Below are positions 1 through 9,659 of a stretch of 64,000 nucleotides of DNA, piece by piece (the first letter of the stretch is position 1; the number at the start of each line of letters is the position of its first letter). This stretch comes from Rhizobium sp. AQ_MP. Its GTDB lineage: Bacteria; Pseudomonadota; Alphaproteobacteria; Rhizobiales; Rhizobiaceae. The stretch is from the NCBI RefSeq assembly GCF_014237835.1, contig NZ_JACJVI010000004.1, positions 1 to 64,000 on the forward strand. Direction: 5' to 3'. A program made the position numbers and the translations under genes. Below the pieces are notes generated by a model that worked only from the letters and a program-made list of their open reading frames with translations, searched no databases and had not been told where the DNA came from.

Positions 1-119
1 CTGACTGTCGAACCCGTGACGCGCCGGACGGCGCATCTCACAGGAAACGCATACCCTGACACTCAACCCTGAGCTGCTCATCTGAAGGCCAGCTCAATTC
101 AAGATAAGGAAACATGACC

Positions 120-368
120 ATGAAGACCATCATCTCTGCAGCCCTCATCTCCATCGCCGCCGGTTCGGCCGCTTTCGCCGCCGTCCAGCCGATCCCGGGC
201 TCGATCACTTATGACAACGCCAACGTCCAGCTGGAAAAGGCACCCGCCGGTTCGACCTTCTTCCACACCTTCTCCAACGGTGACGGCCGCGACGTTCGCG
301 AGATCTACAAGGTCAATGCCGACAAGTCGGTGACCCTCGTCAACCGTACGGTTTCCAACGCTTCGTAA
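120..368 (+). CDS. small secreted protein, tandem copy 1
   Basis: An 82-residue protein of unknown function. Residues 1-20 form a signal peptide with a likely cut after AFA, leaving a mature chain of about 62 residues with no cysteine. ATG at 120 is preferred over the in-frame ATG at 114. It aligns with the starts of the two following copies and puts AAGGAA eight bases upstream, while the 114 start would leave only two. It differs from the next two copies at residue 29 (Ile here, Leu there) and residue 78 (Val here, Leu there). I do not recognise the family; a small periplasmic or secreted protein is all the sequence supports. Confidence 0.8.
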   Translation: MKTIISAALISIAAGSAAFAAVQPIPGSITYDNANVQLEKAPAGSTFFHTFSNGDGRDVREIYKVNADKSVTLVNRTVSNAS

Positions 369-472
369 TCCACGCGCCTTAAGAAGACGCACTCTTCGGC
401 GGCCGACCCGGTTCCCCTCCCCCTTCCCCCAACCGGTCGCCGCCAACCCAAACCCAGACAAGGAACACGACC

Positions 473-721
473 ATGAAGACCATCATCTCCGCAGCCCTCA
501 TCTCCATCGCCGCCGGTTCGGCCGCTTTCGCCGCCGTCCAGCCGATCCCGGGCTCGCTCACCTATGACAACGCCAACGTCCAGCTGGAAAAGGCCCCGGC
601 CGGTTCGACCTTCTTCCACACCTTCTCCAACGGTGACGGCCGCGACGTTCGCGAGATCTACAAGGTCAATGCCGACAAGACGGTGACCCTCGTTAACCGC
701 ACCCTCTCCAACGCTTCCTAA
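473..721 (+). CDS. small secreted protein, tandem copy 2
   Basis: The second of three near-identical 82-residue proteins with the same signal peptide (cut after AFA, residue 20). It carries Thr at residue 70, where copies 1 and 3 have Ser. An AAGGAA ribosome site lies seven bases before ATG. The bases upstream, including the ACCCAAACCCAGACAAGGAA block, recur before copy 3, so the duplicated unit includes the leader as well as the gene. Function unknown. Confidence 0.8.
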   Translation: MKTIISAALISIAAGSAAFAAVQPIPGSLTYDNANVQLEKAPAGSTFFHTFSNGDGRDVREIYKVNADKTVTLVNRTLSNAS

Positions 722-843
722 TCCGAAGCGCCTCAACCTCGCGCCTCTAGAAGACGCAAAACAGACTTCCGGCGGCCGGCTCGGTCCCCTCTCCCCGCCC
801 CATCGGGCCGCCGCCAACCCAAACCCAGACAAGGAACACGATC

Positions 844-1092
844 ATGAAGACCATCATCTCTGCAGCCCTCATCTCCATCGCCGCCGGTTCGGCCGCCTTC
901 GCCGCCGTCCAGCCGATCCCGGGCTCGCTCACCTATGACAACGCAAACGTCCAGCTGGAAAAGGCCCCGGCCGGTTCGACCTTCTTCCACACCTTCTCCA
1001 ACGGTGACGGCCGCGACGTTCGCGAGATCTACAAGGTCAATGCCGACAAGTCGGTGACCCTGGTTAACCGCACCCTCTCCAACGCCTCCTGA
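844..1092 (+). CDS. small secreted protein, tandem copy 3
   Basis: The third copy of the 82-residue signal-peptide protein. It differs from copy 2 only at residue 70 (Ser instead of Thr). It is followed after 17 bases by a strong hairpin with a T-run, so the three copies probably form one transcript or share one end. Copy starts are 353 and 371 bases apart. Function unknown; the high identity implies recent duplication or gene conversion. Confidence 0.8.
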   Translation: MKTIISAALISIAAGSAAFAAVQPIPGSLTYDNANVQLEKAPAGSTFFHTFSNGDGRDVREIYKVNADKSVTLVNRTLSNAS

Positions 1093-1109
1093 TCTTCAGG
1101 GTGCGTGCC

Positions 1110-1140
1110 GGCCCCGGGATCTCGGTCCCGGGGCCTTTTT
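1110..1140 (+). terminator. rho-independent terminator after the tandem genes
   Basis: A perfect 10-bp GC stem (GGCCCCGGGA with TCCCGGGGCC), a 6-base loop, then TTTTT. It closes the three-copy array. Confidence 0.9.
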
Positions 1141-1179
1141 CATGTGGTCTCAACGAGAGATTTGCGGGTCGATCCGCAG

Positions 1180-1611
1180 TCAGTGCGGCGCCTCGCCGGG
1201 GTCGGCCGCGGCATCCGCCAGGCTGGTCGTCAGCAGCACGGCCCGGGTCTCGTCTGCCACGCGGGCGAAGACCCGACGGATTTCGCAGTCGGTCTCGCCA
1301 TCGCAATCCTCGCAACGACGATAGGCGGTCAGAGACAGACAGGGAAGCGGCGCAACCGGGCCATCGATCAGCCGCAACACCTCGCCATAGGTGATCTCGC
1401 TTGCCGGCCGCAGCAGCAGATAACCGCCCTGCTTGCCCCTTCGACTTTCGACCATGCCGCCACGTTTCAGGTCGAGCATGATCTGCTCGAGGAATTTCTT
1501 CGGGATCTTTTGCTTGTCGGCGATATCGGGAATCTGGATCGGCTCACCCGGCTCGGCGCGGGCGAGAAGTGTCAGCGCCCTGAGCGCATATTTGGCTTTC
1601 TGTGTGATCAT
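1180..1611 (-). CDS. Rrf2-family transcriptional regulator
   Basis: A 143-residue Rrf2/IscR-type repressor with an N-terminal winged helix (residues 1-65) and the family signature GKQGGYLLLRPA. Cysteines at 91, 100, 103 and 109 resemble the iron-sulfur or thiol-sensing cluster of Rrf2 proteins. It is divergent from cysH, with about 220 bases between the starts. By analogy with Rrf2 regulators of sulfur metabolism (CymR type), it probably controls the neighbouring cysHDN genes. That role is inferred from position; no operator was identified with confidence. Confidence 0.85.
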   Translation of the reverse strand: MITQKAKYALRALTLLARAEPGEPIQIPDIADKQKIPKKFLEQIMLDLKRGGMVESRRGKQGGYLLLRPASEITYGEVLRLIDGPVAPLPCLSLTAYRRCEDCDGETDCEIRRVFARVADETRAVLLTTSLADAAADPGEAPH

Positions 1612-1832
1612 CGATCGTCAGCGTCTGCCAGAACCGTCCCAAATTCGTGGGTCCGGCCATAGCGCAAATCCTCTCGGCGTTCCACGGCTCATTTCGGCCG
1701 TGCGGGACGAAATGCCGCGATAAGCCCATGAGAGAGAGATATTTGCTCTTCGACTGCGGCTCGACGCACGTCGATTTCTGTCCGTCCTGTCGTCGATGCC
1801 GGATAATGGCTGCAGTCAGCAGGAACCCAATC

Positions 1833-2579
1833 ATGACCAAGAACACTTCCGCAGATCTGGCCAAGGCACTGGACCAGCAACTTGCGTCCGCCGATCTCAC
1901 CGAGCGACTGCGCATCGTGGCCGCCCTTGATGGTCGTGCCGTCTTCACCACCTCGCTCGGTATCGAGGACCAGGTGATCACGGCGGCGATCGGGCTTGCC
2001 GGTTTGCCGATCGATGTCTCGACGCTTGAGACGGGCCGCCTCTTCAAGGAGACGGTGGACCTGATTGCCGAGACGGAAGAGCGGTTCGGCATGGCGATCA
2101 AGCGGTTCTATCCCAAGCAGGACGACATCGACGCCTATGCGGCGAAGTATGGCCTGAACGGCTTTTACGAGAGCGTCGAAGCGCGGCACGCCTGCTGTCA
2201 AGTGCGCAAGCTGGTGCCGTTGGCCGAGGCGCTTTCCGGTGCCCGCTTCTGGATCACCGGTTTGCGCCGTTCGCAGTCGGGCAATCGTTCGAGCACACCC
2301 TTCGTCGAATACGACGCCGAGCGCGACCTGATCAAGGTGAACCCGCTGGCCGACTGGTCGCTGGACCAGATCAACGCTTATGTCGAGGCCGAAAGCGTTC
2401 CGACCAATCCGCTGCACAAGCGCGGCTACCCCTCGATCGGCTGCGAACCCTGCACGCGCGCCATCAAACCAGGCGAACCGGAACGCGCCGGTCGCTGGTG
2501 GTGGGAGAATGACGAGAAGCGCGAATGCGGGTTGCATGTGCCGGAGGCGGCAAGTTCCGCGATCCCGACGCCGGCCTGA
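1833..2579 (+). CDS. cysH: adenylyl-sulfate (APS/PAPS) reductase
   Basis: A 248-residue thioredoxin-dependent reductase that turns activated sulfate into sulfite. The CC pair at 121-122 and CEPC at 204-207 are the four ligands of the 4Fe-4S cluster found in APS-reducing enzymes, and the C-terminal ECGLH (231-235) carries the catalytic cysteine. With no cysC in the window and no APS-kinase domain on CysN, APS rather than PAPS is the likely substrate. The start at 1833 has AGGA eight bases upstream; a longer reading frame reaches back to 1647 but lacks family similarity there. First gene of the cysH-cysD-cysN run. Confidence 0.93.
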   Translation: MTKNTSADLAKALDQQLASADLTERLRIVAALDGRAVFTTSLGIEDQVITAAIGLAGLPIDVSTLETGRLFKETVDLIAETEERFGMAIKRFYPKQDDIDAYAAKYGLNGFYESVEARHACCQVRKLVPLAEALSGARFWITGLRRSQSGNRSSTPFVEYDAERDLIKVNPLADWSLDQINAYVEAESVPTNPLHKRGYPSIGCEPCTRAIKPGEPERAGRWWWENDEKRECGLHVPEAASSAIPTPA

Positions 2580-2596
2580 GTTGAGACTTTAGAATT

Positions 2597-2745
2597 CACC
2601 CCCCTCTGTCACTTCGTGACATCTCCCCCACAAGGGGGGAGAGCGGGGCGCCAGCCAATCGCCTCCCTGCCTGGACTGGGCGCTCGGGAGGCGGATTTCG
2701 GTCTCCCCCCTTTGTGGGGGAGATGCCGGCAGGCAGAGGGGGGTG
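2597..2745. repeat. RIME-like intergenic palindromic element A
   Basis: An imperfect inverted repeat between cysH and cysD. It starts with CACCCCCCTCTG and ends with the complementary CAGAGGGGGGTG, with inner CTCCCCCACAAGGGGGGAGA-type palindromes. Related copies occur at 44316-44457 and 59587-59779. The form fits the Rhizobium-specific intergenic mosaic elements; the family name is from memory. Confidence 0.75.
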
Positions 2746-2789
2746 CCACGAAATGCCATCACTGATGGCCATCAAGGCAGATAGAGACC

Positions 2790-3746
2790 ATGCACGTACA
2801 CACATCCGAATTCGATCCGCATTCCAAGGATCCCGTCACCAAGCCGCCGCTCGATCCGCATCTGAAGGCGCTGGAAAACGAGGCGATCTATATTTTCCGC
2901 GAAGTGGCGGCCGAGTTTGAAAAGCCGGTCATGCTCTATTCGATCGGCAAGGATTCCTCGGTGCTCCTGCATCTGGCGCGCAAGGCCTTCTTCCCCGGTC
3001 GTGTGCCCTTCCCGCTGCTGCATATCGACACCGGCTGGAAATTCCCGGAGATGATCGCGTTTCGCGATGCGACGGCGGAGAAGTTTGATCTCGACCTGAT
3101 CGTGCACACCAATCCGCGCGGCAGGCAAGAGGGCATCGGTCCCTTCACCCATGGCTCGGCCTATCATACCGACGTGATGAAGACGGAAGCGCTGCGCCAG
3201 GCGCTCGATGCCGGCAAGTATGACGCAGCCTTTGGCGGCGCGCGTCGCGACGAGGAAGCCTCCCGCGCCAAGGAGCGCATCTATTCCTTCCGCACGCCCG
3301 ACCACAAATGGGACCCGCGCAACCAGCGCCCGGAACTGTGGAACATCTATAACGGCATGATCCGCCGCGGCGAGAGCGTGCGCGCCTTCCCGCTGTCGAA
3401 CTGGACCGAAGTCGACATCTGGCGCTACATCCAGGCCGAAAACATCGAGCTGCCGCCGCTCTATTATGCGAAGAAGCAGAAGTATGTAGAGCGCGACGGC
3501 ATGCTGATGTGGGCCGAAGACCCGCGCTTCGAGGCCTTACCCGGCGAACAGATCCAGGAAGGCATGCTGCGCTTCCGCACCCTCGGCTGCTGGCCGCTCA
3601 CCGGCGGCATCCGCTCCAATGCGACCACCCTCGACGAGGTGATCGCCGAACTCGAAATCGCCACCGTCTCCGAACGCCAGGGCCGCGCCATCGACCGCGA
3701 CCAGGCCGGATCGATGGAAAAGAAGAAGCGCGAAGGATATTTCTGA
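2790..3746 (+). CDS. cysD: sulfate adenylyltransferase subunit 2
   Basis: A 318-residue catalytic subunit of ATP sulfurylase, which makes adenylyl sulfate from ATP and sulfate together with CysN. The PP-loop SIGKDSS sits at residues 51-57, and the conserved [19 protein letters not shown] region follows. Length is normal for the family. One base separates its stop from cysN, so the two are co-translated. A RIME-like repeat lies just upstream and may separate this pair from cysH. Confidence 0.96.
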   Translation: MHVHTSEFDPHSKDPVTKPPLDPHLKALENEAIYIFREVAAEFEKPVMLYSIGKDSSVLLHLARKAFFPGRVPFPLLHIDTGWKFPEMIAFRDATAEKFDLDLIVHTNPRGRQEGIGPFTHGSAYHTDVMKTEALRQALDAGKYDAAFGGARRDEEASRAKERIYSFRTPDHKWDPRNQRPELWNIYNGMIRRGESVRAFPLSNWTEVDIWRYIQAENIELPPLYYAKKQKYVERDGMLMWAEDPRFEALPGEQIQEGMLRFRTLGCWPLTGGIRSNATTLDEVIAELEIATVSERQGRAIDRDQAGSMEKKKREGYF

Positions 3747-3747
3747 G

Positions 3748-5226
3748 ATGACCGCTGTTGCCAACACCGCCCTCGTTTCCGAGGCACCGCTTACCGAAGC
3801 CGCACCGGTCATCCGCGACTCGCGCCCCCTTCGCCTGATCACCTGCGGCTCCGTCGATGACGGCAAGTCGACGCTGATCGGGCGTCTGCTCTGGGATACC
3901 AAGGCCGTCAAGGAAGACCAGGCGGCGACCCTTCGTCGGGATTCAGGGCAACAGAACGATCTCGGCCTGCCGGATTTCGCGCTTTTGCTTGACGGCCTGC
4001 AGGCCGAGCGCGAACAGGGCATCACCATTGATGTCGCCTACCGCTATTTCGCCACCGACCGCCGCTCCTTCATCGTTGCCGACACCCCCGGCCACGAGCA
4101 GTATACCCGCAACATGGCGACCGGCGCCTCGACGGCGGATCTCGCCATCCTGCTCGTCGATGCGCGTGCCGGCTTGCTCGAGCAGACCCGTCGCCATGCC
4201 ACCATCGCTTCGCTGATGGGCATCAAGCAGTTCGTGCTGGCAGTGAACAAGTTCGACCTCGTCGGCTACGACAAGGCCGTGTTCGACCAGATCAGCACCG
4301 AGTTCAAGGCACTGGCGCTGACGCTCGGCGTGCGCCAGGTGACCGCGATCCCGATGTCGGCGCTGAAGGGCGAAAACGTCGTCTACCCGGCCGGCGCCGT
4401 GATTCCGTGGTATGAAGGCCCGACGCTGGTCGAGACGCTGGAGCTTGCGACCCTGCGCTCCGGCCAGTCGACCGGTTTCCGCCTGCCCGTACAGCGCGTC
4501 TCGCGTCCGGGCGAAAGCTTCCGCGGCTACCAGGGCACGGTGGCCGGTGGCGCGGTGAAGCCCGGCGACAGCGTGGCCATCCTGCCCTCCGGCCAGGTCG
4601 CCAATGTCAAGCAGATCGTCACCTTCGACCTGGTGCGCAACGCAGCCGTTGCCGGTGATGCGATCACGCTGGTGCTCGATCGTCAGGTGGATGTCGCGCG
4701 CGGCGACATGATCGTCTCGCTCGATGCCCAGCCGCAGACGGGCCTTGCCTTCGACGCCCAGATCGTTGCTTTGCAGCCGGATGGCATCGTGCCCGGCAAG
4801 CGCTACTGGCTGAAGGCCGGTTCGCGTCGCCAGCGCGTGCAGGTGCAGCCGGTGCAGCAGCTGGATCTCAAGTCCGGCAAGTGGCAGGCGGCCGAGATGC
4901 TGCAGATGAACGCGATCGGCAAGGTGCATCTGTCCTTCGACGAGACCGCGATCTTCGACCCCTATGAGCAGAACCGCGGCACCGGCGCCTTCATCCTGAT
5001 CGATCCGGACACCAACAATACGGTGGCCGGCGGCATGATTACCGCCAAGCGCTCGGAACTCGGCGGGCTGAACGCCCATGACGGCCGGGTGATCCTGTCG
5101 CTGCCGGCGGATCTTGCCGAGCAGTTGCTCGCCACCGAACTTTTGGCCAGCCGCCGCGACGAAGTGGAGACGCGCCGTGTGACGACGAGCGCTGCGCGCC
5201 AGCTTCTCGACGACATCGACGGCTGA
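3748..5226 (+). CDS. cysN: sulfate adenylyltransferase subunit 1 (GTPase)
   Basis: A 492-residue GTPase subunit of ATP sulfurylase, related to EF-Tu. G1 is GSVDDGKST (34-42), G3 is DTPGHEQ (from 112) and G4 is NKFD (167-170), followed by EF-Tu-like beta-barrel domains. The protein ends without the APS-kinase (CysC) domain carried by the fused NodQ/CysNC form. GTP hydrolysis drives APS formation with CysD. Followed by a hairpin terminator. Confidence 0.96.
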   Translation: MTAVANTALVSEAPLTEAAPVIRDSRPLRLITCGSVDDGKSTLIGRLLWDTKAVKEDQAATLRRDSGQQNDLGLPDFALLLDGLQAEREQGITIDVAYRYFATDRRSFIVADTPGHEQYTRNMATGASTADLAILLVDARAGLLEQTRRHATIASLMGIKQFVLAVNKFDLVGYDKAVFDQISTEFKALALTLGVRQVTAIPMSALKGENVVYPAGAVIPWYEGPTLVETLELATLRSGQSTGFRLPVQRVSRPGESFRGYQGTVAGGAVKPGDSVAILPSGQVANVKQIVTFDLVRNAAVAGDAITLVLDRQVDVARGDMIVSLDAQPQTGLAFDAQIVALQPDGIVPGKRYWLKAGSRRQRVQVQPVQQLDLKSGKWQAAEMLQMNAIGKVHLSFDETAIFDPYEQNRGTGAFILIDPDTNNTVAGGMITAKRSELGGLNAHDGRVILSLPADLAEQLLATELLASRRDEVETRRVTTSAARQLLDDIDG

Positions 5227-5253
5227 AGCCAGGCCGCCATCACCCTCGTATCC

Positions 5254-5284
5254 GGCCCGCCTCGCGCGGGCCGTTTCATTTTCT
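5254..5284 (+). terminator. rho-independent terminator after cysN
   Basis: A 7-bp GC stem (GGCCCGC / GCGGGCC) with a 5-base loop, followed by a T-rich tract. Confidence 0.75.
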
Positions 5285-5359
5285 CTCCAGGCCGTTGAGG
5301 TCCAGACCTTTCCTTCAATCCACAATACGCTAATATCTAACGAAAGGGTTGGAGTGCGC

Positions 5360-6265
5360 ATGCGGCGAAAGAGGCAGGACAAGGGAGACGGGCTGATCGC
5401 TCTGGCCGAAGTGCTCACGGCGAGTGGCATCCCGAAGCTGCTCCTGCATGCCTGGGAGCGCCGTTACGGGCTCGAACCGTCCGAACGCAGTCCGACCGGG
5501 CGCCGCTTCTATACCCCGGAACAGGCGGAGCGGCTGCGGCTTCTCAAGGCCTGCAGCGATGGCGGCCACCGAATCAGTACGATCGCCTCTCTTCCGATCG
5601 AACAGCTGCAGCGGCTTGAGGCGGAAATCGTGGCGCGCGGGGCGCTCGGCGACCTCCTTGATGCGGTGCGTACCATGGACAGCGACCGGCTGCAGGCCCT
5701 GCTGCAGGATCGCGCCGAAAGACAAGAGCCGGAAGAATTCATTCGTGCAACGGCCCTGCCGCTGATGCGCGACATCGGCAGCCTTTGGGCCGAAAAGGAC
5801 CTGACCATTGCCGCCGAGCACATGGCGACGGCGGAAGTCAGGCGGGTCATCGGAGGGCTGTTCGACCGCTGCCCGCCTCCCGCGGAGGACGCACCCCGGC
5901 TTGTGGCAACCACGCCGGAGCGGGAGGAGCACGATGTCGGCGCGCTTGTCGCAACGCTGATCGGGCGGCTGAACGGCTGGAATGCCGTCTTTCTCGGGGC
6001 GAACCTGCCAGCCATGGACATTGCCGAGGCAGCCCATCGACGTGGCGTCCGCTGTGTCTGCCTGAGCGCCGTACATGGGCGCAAGGCCGCCCTCGACCGT
6101 CATCTGCGGGCCTTGCGGTCGGCTCTGTCGCCCGAGATCGAGATCTGGATCGGTGGTCCGGCCTATCGCGCCGTGCCGCCCATCGACGGTGTCACCTTCA
6201 TCGACGATTTCGACGGGTTTGCCGAGGCGCTGAGTTCAGCCGGCGGGTTGCAGACAGGCGACTAG
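5360..6265 (+). CDS. MerR-type regulator with cobalamin-binding module (CarH/LitR-like)
   Basis: A 301-residue protein. Residues 12-75 form a MerR winged helix, 85-165 a four-helix cap and 180-290 a Rossmann-like B12 domain. The cap holds W143-x9-E153-H154, and the B12 domain holds E189-x-H191-x-x-G194. These are the two signatures of adenosylcobalamin-binding photoreceptors such as CarH, where the histidine of ExHxxG is the lower cobalt ligand. That suggests a light- or B12-responsive repressor. ATG at 5360 has GGAG five bases upstream; GTG at 5354 is the alternative. No carotenoid or photolyase gene lies nearby, so the target is unknown. Confidence 0.85.
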   Translation: MRRKRQDKGDGLIALAEVLTASGIPKLLLHAWERRYGLEPSERSPTGRRFYTPEQAERLRLLKACSDGGHRISTIASLPIEQLQRLEAEIVARGALGDLLDAVRTMDSDRLQALLQDRAERQEPEEFIRATALPLMRDIGSLWAEKDLTIAAEHMATAEVRRVIGGLFDRCPPPAEDAPRLVATTPEREEHDVGALVATLIGRLNGWNAVFLGANLPAMDIAEAAHRRGVRCVCLSAVHGRKAALDRHLRALRSALSPEIEIWIGGPAYRAVPPIDGVTFIDDFDGFAEALSSAGGLQTGD

Positions 6266-6542
6266 ACGCCGAACGACGGAGCACCGGCTCCTTTCTCTCG
6301 ATGTCCCTTTCCAGATCAGCTGAGACCGTCGTGCCCGGTGGGGCCGACGCAGCGTTTTCACCCCGGACACCTCAACCTCTCGTAGCTGAATGGACAGCCC
6401 TCGCCTTGGTACAAGATTTTGCATGAAACATAGACAAGGCGTTTATATTTTAGCTTTTCATTTATTTTTTGTATGCATTCTGGCACCCAGACAGACTTTT
6501 GGTGGATCCAGCTCAGGCGGGCTGGGGGCTGGAGAGAGAGAT

Positions 6543-8234
6543 ATGGGGTTTCCTGGATTTTCGGATGCTAAGACGACTGCCAAGACACTTGCGCTCGATG
6601 CACTGCAGGCCAATGTCATGGTGGCCGATGCCAAACTGAACATTACCTACATGAACCCGGCGGTCGTTGACCTGCTGAAGGAAGCCGAGGCGGACCTCAA
6701 GAAAGAGCTGCCGAAGTTTAGTGTTGCGACCCTCATCGGCAGCAATATCGACGTCTTCCACAAGAACCCGTCGCACCAGCGCAACATGCTGGCGGCGCTG
6801 AAGAACCGTCACGGCGCAACGATCACCGTCGGCAACCGGGTTTTCGACCTGCTTGTCACGCCGCTGAAACAAGGCGCAAAAACCGTCGGTTTCGTCGTCG
6901 AATGGGCTGACGCCAAAGCGCGTCTGCTCAATGTCGATTACGCAGCGCAGATCGCAGCCATCAGCCGATCCCAGGCAATCATCGAGTTCAATGTCGACGG
7001 CAAGATCATCGGCGCGAACCAGAACTTCATCAACTTGATGGGCTATTCACTGCAGGAGATCGTCGGACAACATCACAGCATGTTCGTCGACAAGGCTTTT
7101 GCCAGTTCAGAGGAATACAAGAAGTTCTGGCAGACGCTGCGTGACGGACAGTACATTGCCTCCGAGTTCCCGCGGATGACCAAGGCTGGGAAGGAGGTGA
7201 TCATCTCCGCCTCCTACAACCCCATCCTGGACATCCACGGAAAGGTCGTGAAGGTCGTGAAGTTCGCGACCGACGTGACAGCCCGCGTGCGCACGGTCAG
7301 CTCGCTCGGGGATGCGCTGAAGCGGCTCTGCTCGGGCGACTTCGCCTTCCAGCTGACCGAACCCTTCGCAACCGAATTCGAATTCCTGCGCCACGATCTC
7401 AACCGCTCGGTCTCGCAGCTCTGCGACACCTTCCGCGAGATCTCCGGCAGCGTCGAGATCATCACCCAGGGCACGCGTGAAATCACCCAGGGCGTTGGCG
7501 ATCTGTCGCGGCGTACCGAAAGCCAGGCGGCCAATCTCGAGGAGACCGCGGCGGCCCTCGAAGAGATCACCGCCAATGTGACATCATCGGCCCAGCGCGC
7601 CCAGGAGGCCCGCAATGTCGCCGGTTCTGCCAAGTCGAGTGCTGAGAAATCCGGTGAGGTGGTCGCGCATGCCGTAGATGCCATGAGCCGCATCGAGGAC
7701 TCCTCCTCGAAGATCTCCAACATCATCGGCGTCATCGATGAAATCGCCTTCCAGACCAACCTGCTTGCGCTCAATGCGGGTGTCGAGGCAGCACGCGCCG
7801 GGGAAGCGGGACGTGGTTTTGCCGTTGTCGCGCAGGAAGTCCGCGAACTCGCCCAGCGTTCGGCCAAGGCTGCAAAGGAAATCAAGGACCTGATCCAGAA
7901 TTCCGCCACCGAAGTTGCCTCGGGCGTCAAGCTGGTCAGCGACACCGGCGGAGCGCTGAAATCGATCAGCCAGCTGATCGTCGACATCAACGATCACGTC
8001 GTTGCCATCTCGACGGCGGCACGCGAGCAGTCCTCTGGCCTTGTCGAGGTCAACAGCGCCGTCAACGGCATGGATCAAATGACCCAACAGAATGCCGCGA
8101 TGGTCGAGGAAAGCAGTGCTGCAGCGTCCACCCTTGCCAGCGAGGCCGACAAGCTGCGTGGCATGATCGGTCAGTTCAACCTTGGTGACCACCAGAGCGG
8201 GGCAGCCGTACGGCGCATGAACCGGGCGGCCTGA
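6543..8234 (+). CDS. cytosolic PAS-domain methyl-accepting chemotaxis protein
   Basis: A 563-residue chemoreceptor without membrane segments. Two PAS-like sensor regions occupy roughly residues 15-130 and 140-260, followed by a short linker and a complete signalling domain. The hairpin tip around [20 protein letters not shown] is intact and would bind CheA and CheW. It resembles Aer2 or energy-taxis type receptors, but the ligand (heme, flavin or none) cannot be told. The start at 6543 has GGAGAGAGAG directly upstream; the open frame continues back to 6390 without family similarity. Confidence 0.9.
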   Translation: MGFPGFSDAKTTAKTLALDALQANVMVADAKLNITYMNPAVVDLLKEAEADLKKELPKFSVATLIGSNIDVFHKNPSHQRNMLAALKNRHGATITVGNRVFDLLVTPLKQGAKTVGFVVEWADAKARLLNVDYAAQIAAISRSQAIIEFNVDGKIIGANQNFINLMGYSLQEIVGQHHSMFVDKAFASSEEYKKFWQTLRDGQYIASEFPRMTKAGKEVIISASYNPILDIHGKVVKVVKFATDVTARVRTVSSLGDALKRLCSGDFAFQLTEPFATEFEFLRHDLNRSVSQLCDTFREISGSVEIITQGTREITQGVGDLSRRTESQAANLEETAAALEEITANVTSSAQRAQEARNVAGSAKSSAEKSGEVVAHAVDAMSRIEDSSSKISNIIGVIDEIAFQTNLLALNAGVEAARAGEAGRGFAVVAQEVRELAQRSAKAAKEIKDLIQNSATEVASGVKLVSDTGGALKSISQLIVDINDHVVAISTAAREQSSGLVEVNSAVNGMDQMTQQNAAMVEESSAAASTLASEADKLRGMIGQFNLGDHQSGAAVRRMNRAA

Positions 8235-8248
8235 TCCTCCTGGATTGT

Positions 8249-8292
8249 GACCGACCGCGAAGGATGTCCCCAATCATCCCTTGCGGTCGGTC
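8249..8292. terminator. shared hairpin between convergent genes
   Basis: An 18-bp near-perfect inverted repeat with an 8-base loop, between the chemoreceptor gene and the convergent LacI-type gene, overlapping the last codons of the latter. No clear T-run follows on either strand, so factor-independent termination is uncertain. Confidence 0.5.
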
Positions 8293-9314
8293 GAACCACG
8301 CTCCAGGAGCTGATATCCGAGATCGATGATCTTTGACGAACGGCTTGCCGATCCGGTGGCGCGGATGATCAGATCAACGGCGCGATAGCCAATTTCGTAG
8401 CGCGGAACGCGCACGGTCGTTATCGCCGGAAATGCAAATCCGGCATATTCCAGATCGTTGAAACCGCAGATGCCGAAATCCTGGGGGACTGCCAGCCCTC
8501 GACGCTGGCTTTCAAACAGCGCGCCGAGGGCGATGTCGTCGTTGTGGCAGAGGGCAGCGTCCGCGTCCGGGAAATCGTTCTTCAGTCGGTCCAGCAAATG
8601 GCAGCCAAGTCCGACGCTGGTCGTGGTGTCGACAGAGAGCACCAGGGCCGGATCATAGAGACCAGCTGCCTCCAGCACGGCCTTGAAGCCCTCCAGTCTG
8701 CGCCGGGCACGAAAATCCCAGACACCCCCCAGCATGGCAATACGCCTGTAGCCCTTGTCGAGAAGGTGTCGTGTGGCCGTTTCGGCCGCGAGCCGGTTGT
8801 CGATGCCGACGGCCATGTCCGCCGGCTCGCGGCTGATATCCATGACCTCAACCACGGGACAAGGCGCACGTCTCAGCAGATCATCGATCGCGGTGTCGGC
8901 GATCTGTCCGACATGGATCAATCCGGCCGGATTCTGGGACAGGAAGAAGCGCAACTGCCGCAGCTGGTCCTCGCTGTCGGGCCCGGGATTTGCGTATTGA
9001 ATGCGCAGATCGGAGGGGCGCACACGATCCTCGATGCCACGAACGAAGGCGAGAAAGGCATGGCTGGTCAAGACCGGAGCGACGACACCGACCAGACCGC
9101 TGTTTTTGCTGGCGAGGGCGCGCGCCGCAAGATCCGGCACATAGCCCATCTCCTCCACCACACTCAGGATCGTATCCCGCAGCTGCGGCGATACTTTCTC
9201 GGGGTCCCGCAAGGCTCGGGAAACGGTGATGGCACTGACACCCGCTTTCTGGGCAACATCTGAAAGCGTTATCTTATCGTGGCTCTGGCGACGTTTTCTC
9301 GTGATCTGATTCAT
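8274..9314 (-). CDS. LacI/GalR-family transcriptional regulator
   Basis: A 346-residue repressor. The LacI helix-turn-helix and hinge are at residues 14-60 (ITLSDVAQKAGVSAITVSRA), followed by a periplasmic-binding-protein-like sugar-sensing domain. The sequence is closest in feel to GntR-type (gluconate) members, but the ligand is not certain. ATG at 9314 is chosen over the TTG at 9338. No sugar transporter or catabolic gene is adjacent, so it acts on distant genes or on itself. Confidence 0.88.
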   Translation of the reverse strand: MNQITRKRRQSHDKITLSDVAQKAGVSAITVSRALRDPEKVSPQLRDTILSVVEEMGYVPDLAARALASKNSGLVGVVAPVLTSHAFLAFVRGIEDRVRPSDLRIQYANPGPDSEDQLRQLRFFLSQNPAGLIHVGQIADTAIDDLLRRAPCPVVEVMDISREPADMAVGIDNRLAAETATRHLLDKGYRRIAMLGGVWDFRARRRLEGFKAVLEAAGLYDPALVLSVDTTTSVGLGCHLLDRLKNDFPDADAALCHNDDIALGALFESQRRGLAVPQDFGICGFNDLEYAGFAFPAITTVRVPRYEIGYRAVDLIIRATGSASRSSKIIDLGYQLLERGSTDRKG

Positions 9315-9582
9315 GCCTACCAACCGCTTCGAATACAATTAATAGTAGCATTTACGAAATTGGTGTGCGCGATCGCACGTCGCCAAGTACACTTTAAGAT
9401 AGACTAATCTACCTTGATCGGCAACGTTTTGCGGAGTTTATACAAGATTACGCAAGCAACGCTTGATCGTTGTTCGCTACCATTGTTTGCAACAGATACA
9501 ACGCAGTCGGGCCGGTGCGGCTATCGATGGAGTACCACGACGCACGGCGGGCGGGAAAACACAGGATTTCGGGGGAATAAGC

Positions 9583-9659
9583 TGGTCGGAGTGGAGTGAT
9601 TCGAACACTCGACCCCCACGTCCCGAACGTGGTGCGCTACCAGACTGCGCTACACTCCG
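9583..9659 (-). tRNA. tRNA-Pro (anticodon CGG)
   Basis: A 77-base cloverleaf on the minus strand. The acceptor stem is CGGAGTG/CACTCCG, the anticodon stem is CCACG/CGTGG around loop TTCGGGA, the T-arm contains GTTCGAATC, and discriminator A is followed by an encoded CCA. Confidence 0.96.

Noticed and set aside
2597..2745. An insertion sequence between cysH and cysD
   Set aside because: No transposase or target duplication; the same palindrome type recurs at two other intergenic sites, fitting a small non-coding repeat.
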